From the NCBI GenBank assembly GCA_002422505.1, contig DIVX01000020.1:16900-29707 (forward strand): a DNA stretch of 12,808 nt, read 5' to 3'. Below the pieces are notes generated by a model. That model was not told the origin of the DNA and did not search any database. It saw only the letters and a list, made by a program, of their open reading frames with translations. The translations under genes and the position numbers were made by a program. The DNA comes from Desulfovibrio sp. UBA6121 (lineage in GTDB: Bacteria; Desulfobacterota; Desulfovibrionia; Desulfovibrionales; Desulfovibrionaceae). Positions 6,753 through 12,808 of this stretch are shown here, piece by piece. Numbering within the stretch: position 1 is the stretch's first letter; the number at the start of each line of letters is the position of its first letter.

Positions 6753-8054
6753 CTAATCCTTGTCGCGGGAATCGATGACGCGCTTGGTTTTGGCGAAACT
6801 GCGCGGCAGGCTGCCGGGCTCCAGCACATCCACGCGGCTGCGCACCAGAATCTGGCTGCGGATGTCCTCGGCCACGGCGCTGGCAAGGTTGCCGTCGTGG
6901 ACCGGATTGACCGCCGCGCCGGGCCGCTTTTCCACGCGCACCACCATGTGGTCCAGGCCGTCCACGCGGGAAAGCTCTATCTGATACTCGCTGTTGAGCT
7001 CCGCGTGCCTTTCCAGCACGGCCGCCACCTGGCCGGGGTAGATGTTCACGCCGCGGAAGATGATCATGTCGTCGCTGCGGCCCTGGATGCGCTCGTGCCG
7101 GGGCATGCCGCAGCCGCAGGGGCACGCGCCGGGAATCAGCCGGGTCATGTCGCGGGTGCGGTAGCGGATGAGCGGGCTGGCCTCCTTCTTGAGGCTGGTG
7201 ATGACCATTTCGCCCAGTTCGCCAGGGGCGACGGGCTGCAAGGTCACAGGGTCCAGAACCTCCAGAATGTACATGTCGGCCCAGTAGTGGATGCCCTGGT
7301 GCGCCTCGCACTCTATGCCCGCGCCGGGCCCGTAGATCTCCGTCATGCCGGAGATGTCGAAGCTGTGCTCCAGTCCCAGGGCCTCTTCGAAGCGCTGGCG
7401 CATCTTCCTGGTGTGGGCCTCGGCCCCGAAGATGGAACGCTTGAGCTTGAGCTTGCTGCGCAGGTTCTGCTTCTCCACTTCCTCGCCCAAAAGCAGCGCC
7501 ATGCTGGCCGTGCTGCACAGGCAGGTGGTGCCCAGGTCGGTCAGCATCTGCAGTTGGATGTCGAGCATGCCGGGGCCGATGGGCAAGGCCATGGCCCCGA
7601 AGCGCTCGCAGCCGAGCTGAAAGCCCGCCCCGGCGGTCCACAGACCGTAGCCCACGCAAATCTGCACGCGGTCGAGGGCGGTAAGGCCCGTCAGCTCGTA
7701 GCAGCGGGCGAACATGTTCGCCCAGTCGTCGATGTCTTTCTTGGTGTAGGAAAGGATCTTGCGCTTGCCGGTGGTGCCGCTGGAGCCATGCACGCGCACC
7801 ACGCGCTCCTCCGGCACGGAAAGAAGCGGCAGCGGGTAGCCGGACTGCAAATCCTGCGCGGTGGTGAAGGGCAGTTTGGTGATGTCCGAAAGATCCTTGA
7901 TGCCGTCCGCGCCGATGCCCTGCTCTTCCAGCCGGGCGCGGTAGAACGGGCTGCCCGCATGGGCGTGGGCCACGGTCCACTTGAAGCCTTCGAGCTGCTG
8001 GCTCGCTATTTCGTCTGCGGAAAGGTTCGGAATGAAGCGGGCTGTGTCGGACAT
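6753..8054 (-). CDS. paaK: Phenylacetate--CoA ligase (AMP-forming)
   Basis: The enzyme uses ATP to adenylate an aryl acid such as phenylacetate and then transfers it to CoA, in the cytoplasm. At 433 residues it has the usual PaaK length. The adenylate-forming motifs are in order: P-loop GSSGTTGKRK (90-99), FGAEAHTRKMRQRFEE, a GMTEIYGPG segment, IRYRTRDM, and the hinge GRSDDMIIFRGVNIYP. The C-terminal domain ends LPRSFAKTKRVID, with the expected catalytic Lys at 422 or 424. A Cys-rich CPCGCG precedes the hinge, as in many anaerobe PaaK proteins. In anaerobes such ligases often act on arylacetates from amino-acid degradation. No indolepyruvate oxidoreductase or paa ring-cleavage gene is in view, so the substrate here is inferred. 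GAGG five bases before the ATG supports the start. It is first in a three-gene operon. Confidence 0.93.
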   Translation of the reverse strand: MSDTARFIPNLSADEIASQQLEGFKWTVAHAHAGSPFYRARLEEQGIGADGIKDLSDITKLPFTTAQDLQSGYPLPLLSVPEERVVRVHGSSGTTGKRKILSYTKKDIDDWANMFARCYELTGLTALDRVQICVGYGLWTAGAGFQLGCERFGAMALPIGPGMLDIQLQMLTDLGTTCLCSTASMALLLGEEVEKQNLRSKLKLKRSIFGAEAHTRKMRQRFEEALGLEHSFDISGMTEIYGPGAGIECEAHQGIHYWADMYILEVLDPVTLQPVAPGELGEMVITSLKKEASPLIRYRTRDMTRLIPGACPCGCGMPRHERIQGRSDDMIIFRGVNIYPGQVAAVLERHAELNSEYQIELSRVDGLDHMVVRVEKRPGAAVNPVHDGNLASAVAEDIRSQILVRSRVDVLEPGSLPRSFAKTKRVIDSRDKD

Positions 8055-8157
8055 GGCTTCCTCTTGGTGCTGGCGTGATGGGCGCGTTGCCGCCGGGCTT
8101 GTGGGCCAGGCCGAAATGCGCTAGCTGGGCCCATGCGCGGGTCCATCGGCCCGGTGC

Positions 8158-8186
8158 ATCATGCAGCAGAAAGCGCCGTTCGGCAA
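8158..8186 (-). promoter_or_regulatory. Candidate sigma-70 promoter for the paaK operon
   Basis: On the minus strand, TTGCCG (8186-8181) is followed by a 17-base spacer and CATGAT (8163-8158), 4/6 at each box. It would leave a leader of about 95 bases before paaK. The repeats at 8205-8247 lie directly upstream of its -35 box, a usual place for activator sites. Confidence 0.38.
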
Positions 8187-8204
8187 GCCCGCCGCAGGCC
8201 ACGC

Positions 8205-8247
8205 AAAGAGCACGTAAAGAGCACGCCCCAAAAACATAAGGAGCACG
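8205..8247. repeat. Three short direct repeats in the paaK / prepilin-peptidase divergent region
   Basis: AAAGAGCACG occurs at 8205-8214 and 8216-8225, and AAGGAGCACG at 8238-8247. The offsets are 11 and 22 bases, one and two helical turns. A degenerate 6/10 match sits one further turn out at 8194-8203. The third copy contains the Shine-Dalgarno sequence of the prepilin peptidase gene. Regular helical phasing upstream of the paaK promoter suggests direct-repeat binding sites for a regulator, but a small local duplication would look the same. Confidence 0.55.
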
Positions 8248-8253
8248 CAGATC

Positions 8254-9102
8254 ATGCCAGCAGCCCTTTTGGAACACGCCGCCCCGCTTCTGGCCCTGGC
8301 GGCACTGCTGGGGTTGATCCTGGGCAGTTTCGCCACCTGCGCGGGCTTTCGCCTGGCGCGCGGCGGCAGCGTGCTCTTCCCGGCGCGCTCCTATTGCCCG
8401 GCCTGCGGGCACACCCTGAGCTGGCGGGAAAACCTGCCGCTGCTCGGCTGGCTTTTGCAGGGCGGCCGCTGTCGCTTCTGCCAGGGGCGCATTGCGGCCC
8501 GCTACCCGCTGACCGAGCTCGCCAGCGGCGGCTTCGCCCTGGGCGCCATGGCCGTGTTTGGTCCCACGCCGCACTTTCTGGCTGCCGTGTGCTTCGGCAC
8601 GCTGTTCCTCGTGCTCTCGCTCATCGACCTGGAAACCTACCTGCTGCCCGACGCCCTGACCCTGCCCGGCGCGGCAGCGGCGTTTGCCTGCTCCCTTGCG
8701 CTGCCGCCCGCATGGACCTTGGGCATCGGCTGGGAGCGGGCCCTTGGCGGCGCGCTTTTGGGCGGCGGCGGGCTGTGGCTGGTTTCCGTGCTGTACCGCC
8801 GCCTGCGCGGGGTGGACGGCCTGGGCCTGGGCGACGCCAAGCTGATGCTCCTGGTGGGCGCGCTGCTGGGCCCAACCGCCGTGGCCATTACGCTTTTCTC
8901 CGGGGCCTGCCTGGCCCTGCCCGCCGGGCTTGTGGCCATGCGCCGCACCGGCGGCCAGGAAGAAGATGACGGAACGGACGAGACGGGGCGCGGCCTGCAC
9001 ACGCGTTTGCCCTTCGGGCCCTTCCTGTGCGCCGGGGCGGCGGGCTACCTGTTGGCCGGGCCCTGGCTGCTCAACTGGTGGCTGGGCCTGCCCCTGCCCT
9101 AG
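8254..9102 (+). CDS. Prepilin peptidase / leader-peptide methyltransferase (A24 family)
   Basis: This inner-membrane aspartic protease of 282 residues removes the leader of type IV prepilins or type II secretion pseudopilins and N-methylates the new N-terminus. The family layout is complete. A first hydrophobic helix (about 11-30, ending LGSFATC) is followed by a cytoplasmic zinc-binding loop with two CxxC pairs (C48/C51 and C73/C76). The catalytic Asp is D125 in LIDLETYLLPD and the second is D194 in GLGDAKL. Multiple further membrane helices follow. A charged loop rich in Asp and Glu (about 229-248) precedes the family-typical LPFGPFL. AAGGAG lies about ten bases before the ATG. No pilin, PilB/PilC or Gsp gene is in the window, so its clients are elsewhere and pilus versus secretion use cannot be decided. 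Confidence 0.93.
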   Translation: MPAALLEHAAPLLALAALLGLILGSFATCAGFRLARGGSVLFPARSYCPACGHTLSWRENLPLLGWLLQGGRCRFCQGRIAARYPLTELASGGFALGAMAVFGPTPHFLAAVCFGTLFLVLSLIDLETYLLPDALTLPGAAAAFACSLALPPAWTLGIGWERALGGALLGGGGLWLVSVLYRRLRGVDGLGLGDAKLMLLVGALLGPTAVAITLFSGACLALPAGLVAMRRTGGQEEDDGTDETGRGLHTRLPFGPFLCAGAAGYLLAGPWLLNWWLGLPLP

Positions 9103-9126
9103 CCCCTCCCCGAACAAACAAGCAAA

Positions 9127-9155
9127 TTGACGTCCGCCGCCACGCGGCATAGAAG
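9127..9155 (+). promoter_or_regulatory. Candidate sigma-70 promoter for the FecR/OmpA operon
   Basis: TTGACG (9127-9132, 5/6), a 17-base spacer, and TAGAAG (9150-9155, 4/6) lie in the 72-base gap after the prepilin peptidase gene. A start near 9162 would put the Shine-Dalgarno almost at the 5' end of the mRNA, which is tight. Read-through from the upstream gene remains possible. Confidence 0.4.
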
Positions 9156-9162
9156 AATGATT

Positions 9163-9169
9163 GGAGGAG
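9163..9169 (+). promoter_or_regulatory. Ribosome binding site fixing the FecR-protein start
   Basis: GGAGGAG lies five bases before the ATG at 9175. It decides between that start and the in-frame TTG at 9127 or ATG at 9157, which would spoil the signal peptide. Confidence 0.75.
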
Positions 9170-9174
9170 TTTCC

Positions 9175-9741
9175 ATGTCCGCACAACGCCCCCTTTGCAA
9201 ACACCTGCTGGCTGCGCCCGTGGTCGCCTTGGCCCTGCTGGGCCTTTGCCTGCCAGCACCCAGAACGGCCCACGCGGCGGAGGCCTCTGCCGCCAGCCCT
9301 GCGGGCAGCGTCAAGAACGTCAGCGGCGAGGCCCAGGTGCTGCGCGGTGGGGCGGCCCCCCTGGCCCTGAAGCACGGCGACCGCATCTTCGAAAAGGACG
9401 TGCTGGTGACGGGCAAGGGCGCAGCGCTGGGGCTCATCCTGCGCGACAACTCCACCCTCTCCCTGGGCCCCGGCAGCAGGCTGGTGGTGGAGCGCTTTCT
9501 CTTCGAGCCCGAGAAGGGCGCGCTGGCCCAGGCGCTCAAGCTTTCGCGCGGGTCCATGGCCGCCGTGAGCGGGGAGATTGTGAAGCTGAACCCCGCCGTG
9601 GCCAAGGTGGACACCCCGCTTTACAGCATCGGCATCCGGGGCACGCACTTTCTGCTCAACGTGGAGCCCGGCCACGAGACGCCGGAAGAAGCCGCCCAAG
9701 GCCAGACAAGCGCCGCCCCGGCCGGGGAGGCCTCCAAATGA
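9175..9741 (+). CDS. Exported FecR-domain protein
   Basis: The protein has 188 residues with a clear signal peptide: Lys/Arg-containing start, hydrophobic core at about 11-26, and likely cleavage after A34 in TAHA|AEA. The mature part is a FecR-type beta domain (about 43-160). It has family features VSGEAQVLRGG, the DNSTLSLGPGS turn, and a closing TPLYSIGIRGTHFLL. In iron transport, FecR is an inner-membrane anti-sigma regulator. This protein has only the periplasmic-type domain, with no membrane anchor, sigma factor or TonB receptor nearby, so an iron role is not supported. A roughly 25-residue Ala/Glu-rich tail ends the protein. Its TGA overlaps the next ATG, so it is translated together with the OmpA-domain lipoprotein and is probably a periplasmic partner of it. 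Confidence 0.88.
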   Translation: MSAQRPLCKHLLAAPVVALALLGLCLPAPRTAHAAEASAASPAGSVKNVSGEAQVLRGGAAPLALKHGDRIFEKDVLVTGKGAALGLILRDNSTLSLGPGSRLVVERFLFEPEKGALAQALKLSRGSMAAVSGEIVKLNPAVAKVDTPLYSIGIRGTHFLLNVEPGHETPEEAAQGQTSAAPAGEASK

Positions 9742-10358
9742 GCGCGCCCCGGAAGACCACCGGCTGCCTGGCCGCCCTGGCCCTGCTGGCCGCACTGACC
9801 CTGCTTCCCGGCTGCGGCAAGCCGCGCAACGTGGTGCTACTGCTGCCCGATCCCGACGGCCACGTAGGCCAGGTGGTGGTGCGCAACCAGGGCGGACAGG
9901 CCCAGCTTGCGCAGGCGGGCAGCGCCGTGCGCGTGGCCGACGCCAAGACCGCTCCCACCCAGCCGGAGCAGCTGACCCCCGCCGAGACCGAAGCCTTGTT
10001 CGGCGCGGCGCAGCGCGCCCTGCCGGAAAAGCCCGTGCGCTTCATTCTGTATTTCGACAGCGAAACCACGCGCCTGACCCCGGAATCGCAGGCGCTGCTG
10101 CCCAAGGTGCTGGCCACCGCCAGGGAGCGCAACTCCCGCGACATCGCCATTGTGGGGCACGCCAGCGCCGCAGGCGACGAGAACTATAATGTGGACATCT
10201 CGCGCAGGCGCGCCGAGGCCGTGCGCAAGCTCATCGTCAAGGCGGGCCTGCCGCCGGAGGGCATCGAGGTGGCCTCCCACGGCTCGGCCAATCCGCTGGT
10301 CATAAGCGCCAACCCCCACGAGCCCAAGAACCGCCGGGTGGAGATCACCGTGCGCTAG
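9738..10358 (+). CDS. OmpA-domain lipoprotein (peptidoglycan-binding)
   Basis: This 206-residue protein has a lipoprotein signal: a hydrophobic stretch followed by the lipobox LPGC (Cys at about 26), so it should be lipid-anchored in the outer or inner membrane. After a 65-residue Gln/Ala/Pro-rich region comes an OmpA C-terminal domain (about 95-206). Its marks are the FYFDSE-like RFILYFDSETTRLTP, IVGHASAAGDENYN, the Arg-rich helix SRRRAEAVRKLI, and the peptidoglycan-contact ending NRRVEITVR. Such domains bind diaminopimelate in peptidoglycan. The ATG at 9738 overlaps the FecR stop (ATGA) and has GGGGAGG seven bases upstream. An open frame that extends to 9195 is only the shadow of the FecR gene. 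Confidence 0.9.
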   Translation: MSAPRKTTGCLAALALLAALTLLPGCGKPRNVVLLLPDPDGHVGQVVVRNQGGQAQLAQAGSAVRVADAKTAPTQPEQLTPAETEALFGAAQRALPEKPVRFILYFDSETTRLTPESQALLPKVLATARERNSRDIAIVGHASAAGDENYNVDISRRRAEAVRKLIVKAGLPPEGIEVASHGSANPLVISANPHEPKNRRVEITVR

Positions 10359-10385
10359 GAACGGGGCCACGCCACGCGCCGCACC

Positions 10386-10414
10386 TCGACAAGCGCAACC
10401 CTTTGCAGTAGTTT
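10386..10414 (+). promoter_or_regulatory. Candidate sigma-70 promoter for folD
   Basis: TCGACA (10386-10391, 5/6), a 17-base spacer and TAGTTT (10409-10414, 3/6) lie 50 bases before the folD ATG. They are in the only less GC-rich part of the 105-base gap. No riboswitch-like structure was recognised. Confidence 0.4.
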
Positions 10415-10463
10415 CCGCCGCGCCGGGCGCACAGGCCCGACCAACCCACGCCCGGAGGTTCCG

Positions 10464-11327
10464 ATGATCCTGCTTGACGGCAAAGCCACGGCCCAGTCCA
10501 TACGTACAGAGCTCAAGGCCGAGGTGGCCCAGCTGACCCCGAAACATGGCCGCGCCCCTGGCCTGGCCGTCATTCTGGTGGGCGAGGACCCGGCCTCCCA
10601 GGTCTACGTGCGCAACAAGGAGCGCGCCTGCGCCGAGGTCGGCGTCAATTCCTTCCCGCACCGCCTGCCCGCCTCCACCACCCAGCAGGAGCTTGAAGCG
10701 CTCATCGACCAGTTGAACGCCGACGCGGCCGTGGACGGCATTCTGCTGCAACTGCCCGTGCCCAAGGGGCTCGACAGCCGCCGCTGCCTGGAGCGCATCC
10801 GCCCGGACAAGGACGTGGACGGCTTCCACCCCGAAAACATGGGCAGGCTGGCCCAGGGCCTGCCGGGCTTTGCGCCCTGCACCCCGGCGGGCGTGATGGA
10901 GCTTTTGCAACGCTACGACCTTTCGCCCCAGGGCAAGAAGGCCGTGGTGGTGGGCCGCAGCAACATCGTGGGCCGCCCGCTGTCCATCATGCTTTCCCAG
11001 CCGGGCCGCTTTGGCGACGCCACCGTGACCCTGTGCCACTCCCGCACGCCGGACCTGGCCGAGCAGTGCCGCCAGGCGGACTTTCTTTTCGCGGCCATCG
11101 GCAGGCCCAAGTTCATCACCTGCGACATGGTCAAAAAAGGCGCGGTGGTCGTCGATGTCGGCATCAACCGCGTAGACGACTGCCTGATGGGCGACTGCGA
11201 CTACGAGTGCATCATCGGCACGGCCAGCGCCATGACCCCGGTGCCCGGCGGCATCGGCCCCATGACCATCGCCATGCTCATGAAGAACTCGGTGCAGGCG
11301 TACAAGACCCACGTGGGCGCGGCGTAG
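10464..11327 (+). CDS. folD: Bifunctional methylenetetrahydrofolate dehydrogenase / methenyltetrahydrofolate cyclohydrolase
   Basis: FolD interconverts 5,10-methylene-, 5,10-methenyl- and 10-formyl-tetrahydrofolate with NADP in the cytosol. It feeds purine and formyl-methionine synthesis and, in acetogen-like metabolism, the methyl branch. The length of 287 residues matches E. coli (288). Visible motifs are ASQVYVRNK with the catalytic Lys at 52, DGILLQLPVP with Q96, and PDKDVDGFHP with D119. After these come APCTPAGVMELL, the Rossmann motif VVGRSNIVGRP (162-172), VVDVGINR, and the signature PVPGGIGPMT. GGAGG five bases before the ATG supports the start. The gene is flanked by gaps of about 100 bases, so it is probably a single-gene unit. 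No formate-tetrahydrofolate ligase is adjacent. Confidence 0.97.
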   Translation: MILLDGKATAQSIRTELKAEVAQLTPKHGRAPGLAVILVGEDPASQVYVRNKERACAEVGVNSFPHRLPASTTQQELEALIDQLNADAAVDGILLQLPVPKGLDSRRCLERIRPDKDVDGFHPENMGRLAQGLPGFAPCTPAGVMELLQRYDLSPQGKKAVVVGRSNIVGRPLSIMLSQPGRFGDATVTLCHSRTPDLAEQCRQADFLFAAIGRPKFITCDMVKKGAVVVDVGINRVDDCLMGDCDYECIIGTASAMTPVPGGIGPMTIAMLMKNSVQAYKTHVGAA

Positions 11328-11419
11328 ATCACGCTGCAAAAACGTCCAAGACGCAAGAAGCGGCTTTGGGGCACAAGGGGGGCGCATGCACCAACCCCCA
11401 ACACGCCAAGGAGCCGCAC
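11328..11419. other. Intergenic region folD to cupin, with a G/C-run fold but no clear terminator
   Basis: TTGGGG (11366-11371) can pair with CCCCAA (11396-11401). Alternatively, GGGGG inside 11377-11382 can pair with CCCCC (11395-11399), and a GCATGC palindrome lies in the loop. These folds exclude each other, and neither is followed by a T-run, so I do not call a terminator. No convincing promoter was found. The cupin Shine-Dalgarno AAGGAG is at 11408-11413. Confidence 0.3.
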
Positions 11420-11836
11420 ATGAACAACGATCTTTCAAACCATTCGGCGGACGATCTTGCCCGCCTGACCGGAGCCGCGAGCCTGACCAGCCCCAGCCGC
11501 GAGGCCGACCTTGCCGCCCTGCCCTGGAACCCGCACCCCAGCTTTCCCGGCGTGGCGCTCAAGCACCTCGTCACCGGGGCGGAAACGGGTGGCGCGCTCA
11601 GCGCGCACCTGGTGCGCGTGGAGCCGGGCTGCTGCCTTATGGAACACGTGCACGCCGCCAACCTGGAGCTGCACGAGGTGGTGCGGGGCGCAGGCACCTG
11701 CTCTCTGGCCCACAAGACCGTGCGCTACGAGCCGGGAGCCTGCGGGCTCATTCCTGCGGGCGTGGCGCACAGCGTGAGGGCCGATGCCGGAGAGACCTTG
11801 TACATCCTCGCCAAGTTCGCGCCCGCCCTGGTCTGA
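11420..11836 (+). CDS. Small single-domain cupin protein
   Basis: This 138-residue protein matches both classic cupin motifs exactly. Motif 1 is G70-x5-H76-x-H78-x4-E83-x6-G90. Motif 2 is G106-x5-P112-x-G114-x2-H117, with the final Asn replaced by Ala. The metal ligands H76, H78, E83 and H117 are therefore all present, so a bound divalent metal is likely. The first ~40 residues are a polar extension with WNPHPSFPGV. There is no signal peptide. Small cupins include isomerases, dioxygenases, lyases and ligand sensors, and the sequence does not decide between them. AAGGAG six bases before the ATG at 11420 fixes the start, although the frame is open much further upstream through folD. The AraC regulator gene begins 53 bases before its stop. 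Confidence 0.87.
   Translation: MNNDLSNHSADDLARLTGAASLTSPSREADLAALPWNPHPSFPGVALKHLVTGAETGGALSAHLVRVEPGCCLMEHVHAANLELHEVVRGAGTCSLAHKTVRYEPGACGLIPAGVAHSVRADAGETLYILAKFAPALV
11776..11780 (+). promoter_or_regulatory. Possible ribosome binding site of the AraC-family gene, inside the cupin gene
   Basis: GAGGG precedes the ATG at 11784 by three bases, a short but usable spacing. No other ATG, GTG or TTG in frame lies between this start and the sensor domain, so an internal start is likely. Confidence 0.45.
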
Positions 11837-12776
11837 GGCCAGCGGGAGCAACGGCCCTGCGGGACGTTCCGCCCAGGCCGGGCGCACGCGCCTGCTGTGC
11901 CCGGCGGACCTGCCTGGCGTAAGCCTCGCAATTGCCGCCAGCCACCCGGCCGAACAGCCGCGCCACGTCCACGATTCGCTGGTCCTGGGCGTGGTGACGG
12001 CTGGCGCGCGCCGGATAACCACGCCCGACCAAAACGTTTGCGTGCCCGCTGGCGGCGTTTTCGCCCTGCCTGCGGGCCTGGCCCACGCCTGCGCGCCGGA
12101 GAACGGCGCATGCTCCTATCTGGCCTTCAGCATCGAGGCCGCAGCCCTGCCCCCGGCGCTGGCGGCCCAGTTCGCAGCGCCCACCGCCCTCCTCCTGCCC
12201 CTGCGCATCGACGACGCAAAGCTGGCCGCAACCTTGACGGGCCTGGCCGAGGCCTGCCTGGAGCCAAGCGGCAGCCTGGAGCGGCAATCGTTGCTGGCGG
12301 AATTGCTGGAAAAAATCGACGCGCTGGCGGCTGGACAGGAACAGGGGGCCATGGCGGAGGAGCCTGTGACGAACCCGGCGCGGCCAGGGCTGGAAGTCGC
12401 AATGGGCGTGGAGAACGTGCACGGTGCGGCGGCAAGCGGCGCACAGGAATTGATGCGGGCGGTGCGCCGGGCCCAAGAGCTGCTCGCGGCCGGGCCGGAG
12501 GCCGCGCTTTCCCTGCCGGAGCTGGCCCAGGCCTGCGGCGTGGACATGTACGCCCTGCACCGGGCCTTCACGCGGGTGCTGGGCCTGCCACCCCACGCCT
12601 TCCAAACCCACCTGCGCCTGCGCCGGGCCAAGGCCCTGCTGCGCGCGGGCAGCGCCCCCGGTCAGGCCGCCCTGGAGGCCGGGTTCTGCGACCAGAGCCA
12701 CCTGAACCGCCACTTTGCGCGGGTGGTGGGCCTTACCCCGGCGCAGTACGCCAAGGCCCACGCAGGCCGGAAATAA
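11784..12776 (+). CDS. AraC-family transcriptional regulator with cupin-like sensor domain
   Basis: This is a cytoplasmic DNA-binding regulator of up to 330 residues. The N-terminal AraC-type ligand domain (about 40-140) has the cupin-like elements RHVHDSLVLGVVTAG and AGGVFALPAGLAHACAP. A Gly/Ala/Glu-rich linker of about 45 residues (about 190-230) follows. The C-terminal double helix-turn-helix domain (about 238-325) is well conserved: LSLPELAQACGV, YALHRAFTRVLGLPPHAF, LRLRRAKALL, and the second helix GFCDQSHLNRHFARVVGLTPAQY. The ATG at 11784 lies inside the cupin gene in another frame. The first ~17 residues are shadow-like, so a non-standard downstream start cannot be excluded. The overlap implies shared transcription with the cupin gene, which it may regulate. 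Ligand and targets are unknown. Confidence 0.88.
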   Translation: MPERPCTSSPSSRPPWSEASGSNGPAGRSAQAGRTRLLCPADLPGVSLAIAASHPAEQPRHVHDSLVLGVVTAGARRITTPDQNVCVPAGGVFALPAGLAHACAPENGACSYLAFSIEAAALPPALAAQFAAPTALLLPLRIDDAKLAATLTGLAEACLEPSGSLERQSLLAELLEKIDALAAGQEQGAMAEEPVTNPARPGLEVAMGVENVHGAAASGAQELMRAVRRAQELLAAGPEAALSLPELAQACGVDMYALHRAFTRVLGLPPHAFQTHLRLRRAKALLRAGSAPGQAALEAGFCDQSHLNRHFARVVGLTPAQYAKAHAGRK

Positions 12777-12808
12777 CGCCCGGCGACGCAGGCGCTCCAC
12801 CGCCTTGC

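Noticed and set aside
8180..8210. Possible sigma-54 sites (GG...GC spacing) in the paaK / prepilin-peptidase gap
   Set aside because: The GG and GC pairs either have the wrong spacing or lack the TGGCA and TTGC context, and such pairs arise by chance in GC-rich DNA.
6598..9795. Very long open frame on the minus strand (over 1,000 codons) spanning paaK, the prepilin peptidase and the FecR gene
   Set aside because: It overlaps three well-identified genes in other frames. Its translation is rich in Arg, Gly, Ala and Pro with no domain, and it has no convincing ribosome site. Long shadow frames are expected at this GC content.
11366..11401. G-quadruplex or terminator in the folD-cupin gap
   Set aside because: There are only two long G-runs, so no four-run quadruplex, and neither possible stem is followed by a T-run.
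9837..11438. 533-codon minus-strand frame across ompA and folD
   Set aside because: folD and the OmpA domain are unmistakable on the plus strand. The antisense translation is low-complexity His/Gly/Ala-rich.

Overview
The window reads as a stretch of ordinary chromosome from a GC-rich Gram-negative bacterium. The best guess is a Desulfovibrionaceae-type deltaproteobacterium. That guess rests on the high GC, a chemoreceptor ending in GFEKF, a stand-alone phenylacetate-CoA ligase, and a FecR-domain/OmpA-lipoprotein pair. It is an inference, because there is no rRNA or phylogenetic marker in view. I see no tRNA, rRNA, CRISPR array, insertion sequence, integrase or phage gene. Twelve protein genes cover nearly all of the sequence, and no gap exceeds 240 bases.

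Layout. (1) Bases 1-437, plus strand: the C-terminal end of a methyl-accepting chemotaxis protein, closed by a strong bidirectional terminator at 463-500. (2) Bases 521-3186, minus strand: a two-gene operon of an FAD-dependent oxidoreductase and an FtsJ/RlmM-type 2'-O-methyltransferase, joined by an ATGA overlap. (3) Bases 3424-4044, plus strand: a lone polymerase-beta-fold nucleotidyltransferase. (4) Bases 4123-8054, minus strand: a three-gene operon of phenylacetate-CoA ligase, a cytoplasmic Asp-box (sialidase-like) protein with an inserted domain, and an RlmI-like class I methyltransferase. It ends at a minus-strand terminator at 4048-4081. (5) Bases 8254-9102, plus strand: a prepilin peptidase. 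(6) Bases 9175-10358, plus strand: an exported FecR-domain protein and an OmpA-domain lipoprotein, overlapping by ATGA. (7) Bases 10464-11327, plus strand: folD. (8) Bases 11420-12776, plus strand: a small cupin and an AraC-family regulator whose first ATG lies 53 bases inside the cupin gene.

Genes that probably work together: the FAD enzyme and methyltransferase are at least co-expressed. FecR and OmpA both belong to the cell envelope. The AraC protein has a cupin-like sensor domain and sits directly on a cupin gene, so local control of that pair is plausible. The paaK / Asp-box / methyltransferase operon is the least expected combination. Its divergent promoter region carries three 10-base repeats (AAAGAGCACG type) spaced 11 and 22 bases apart, which looks like a multi-site regulator-binding region. 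I found no clear defence, mobile or biosynthetic system, and the most unusual items are modest ones.
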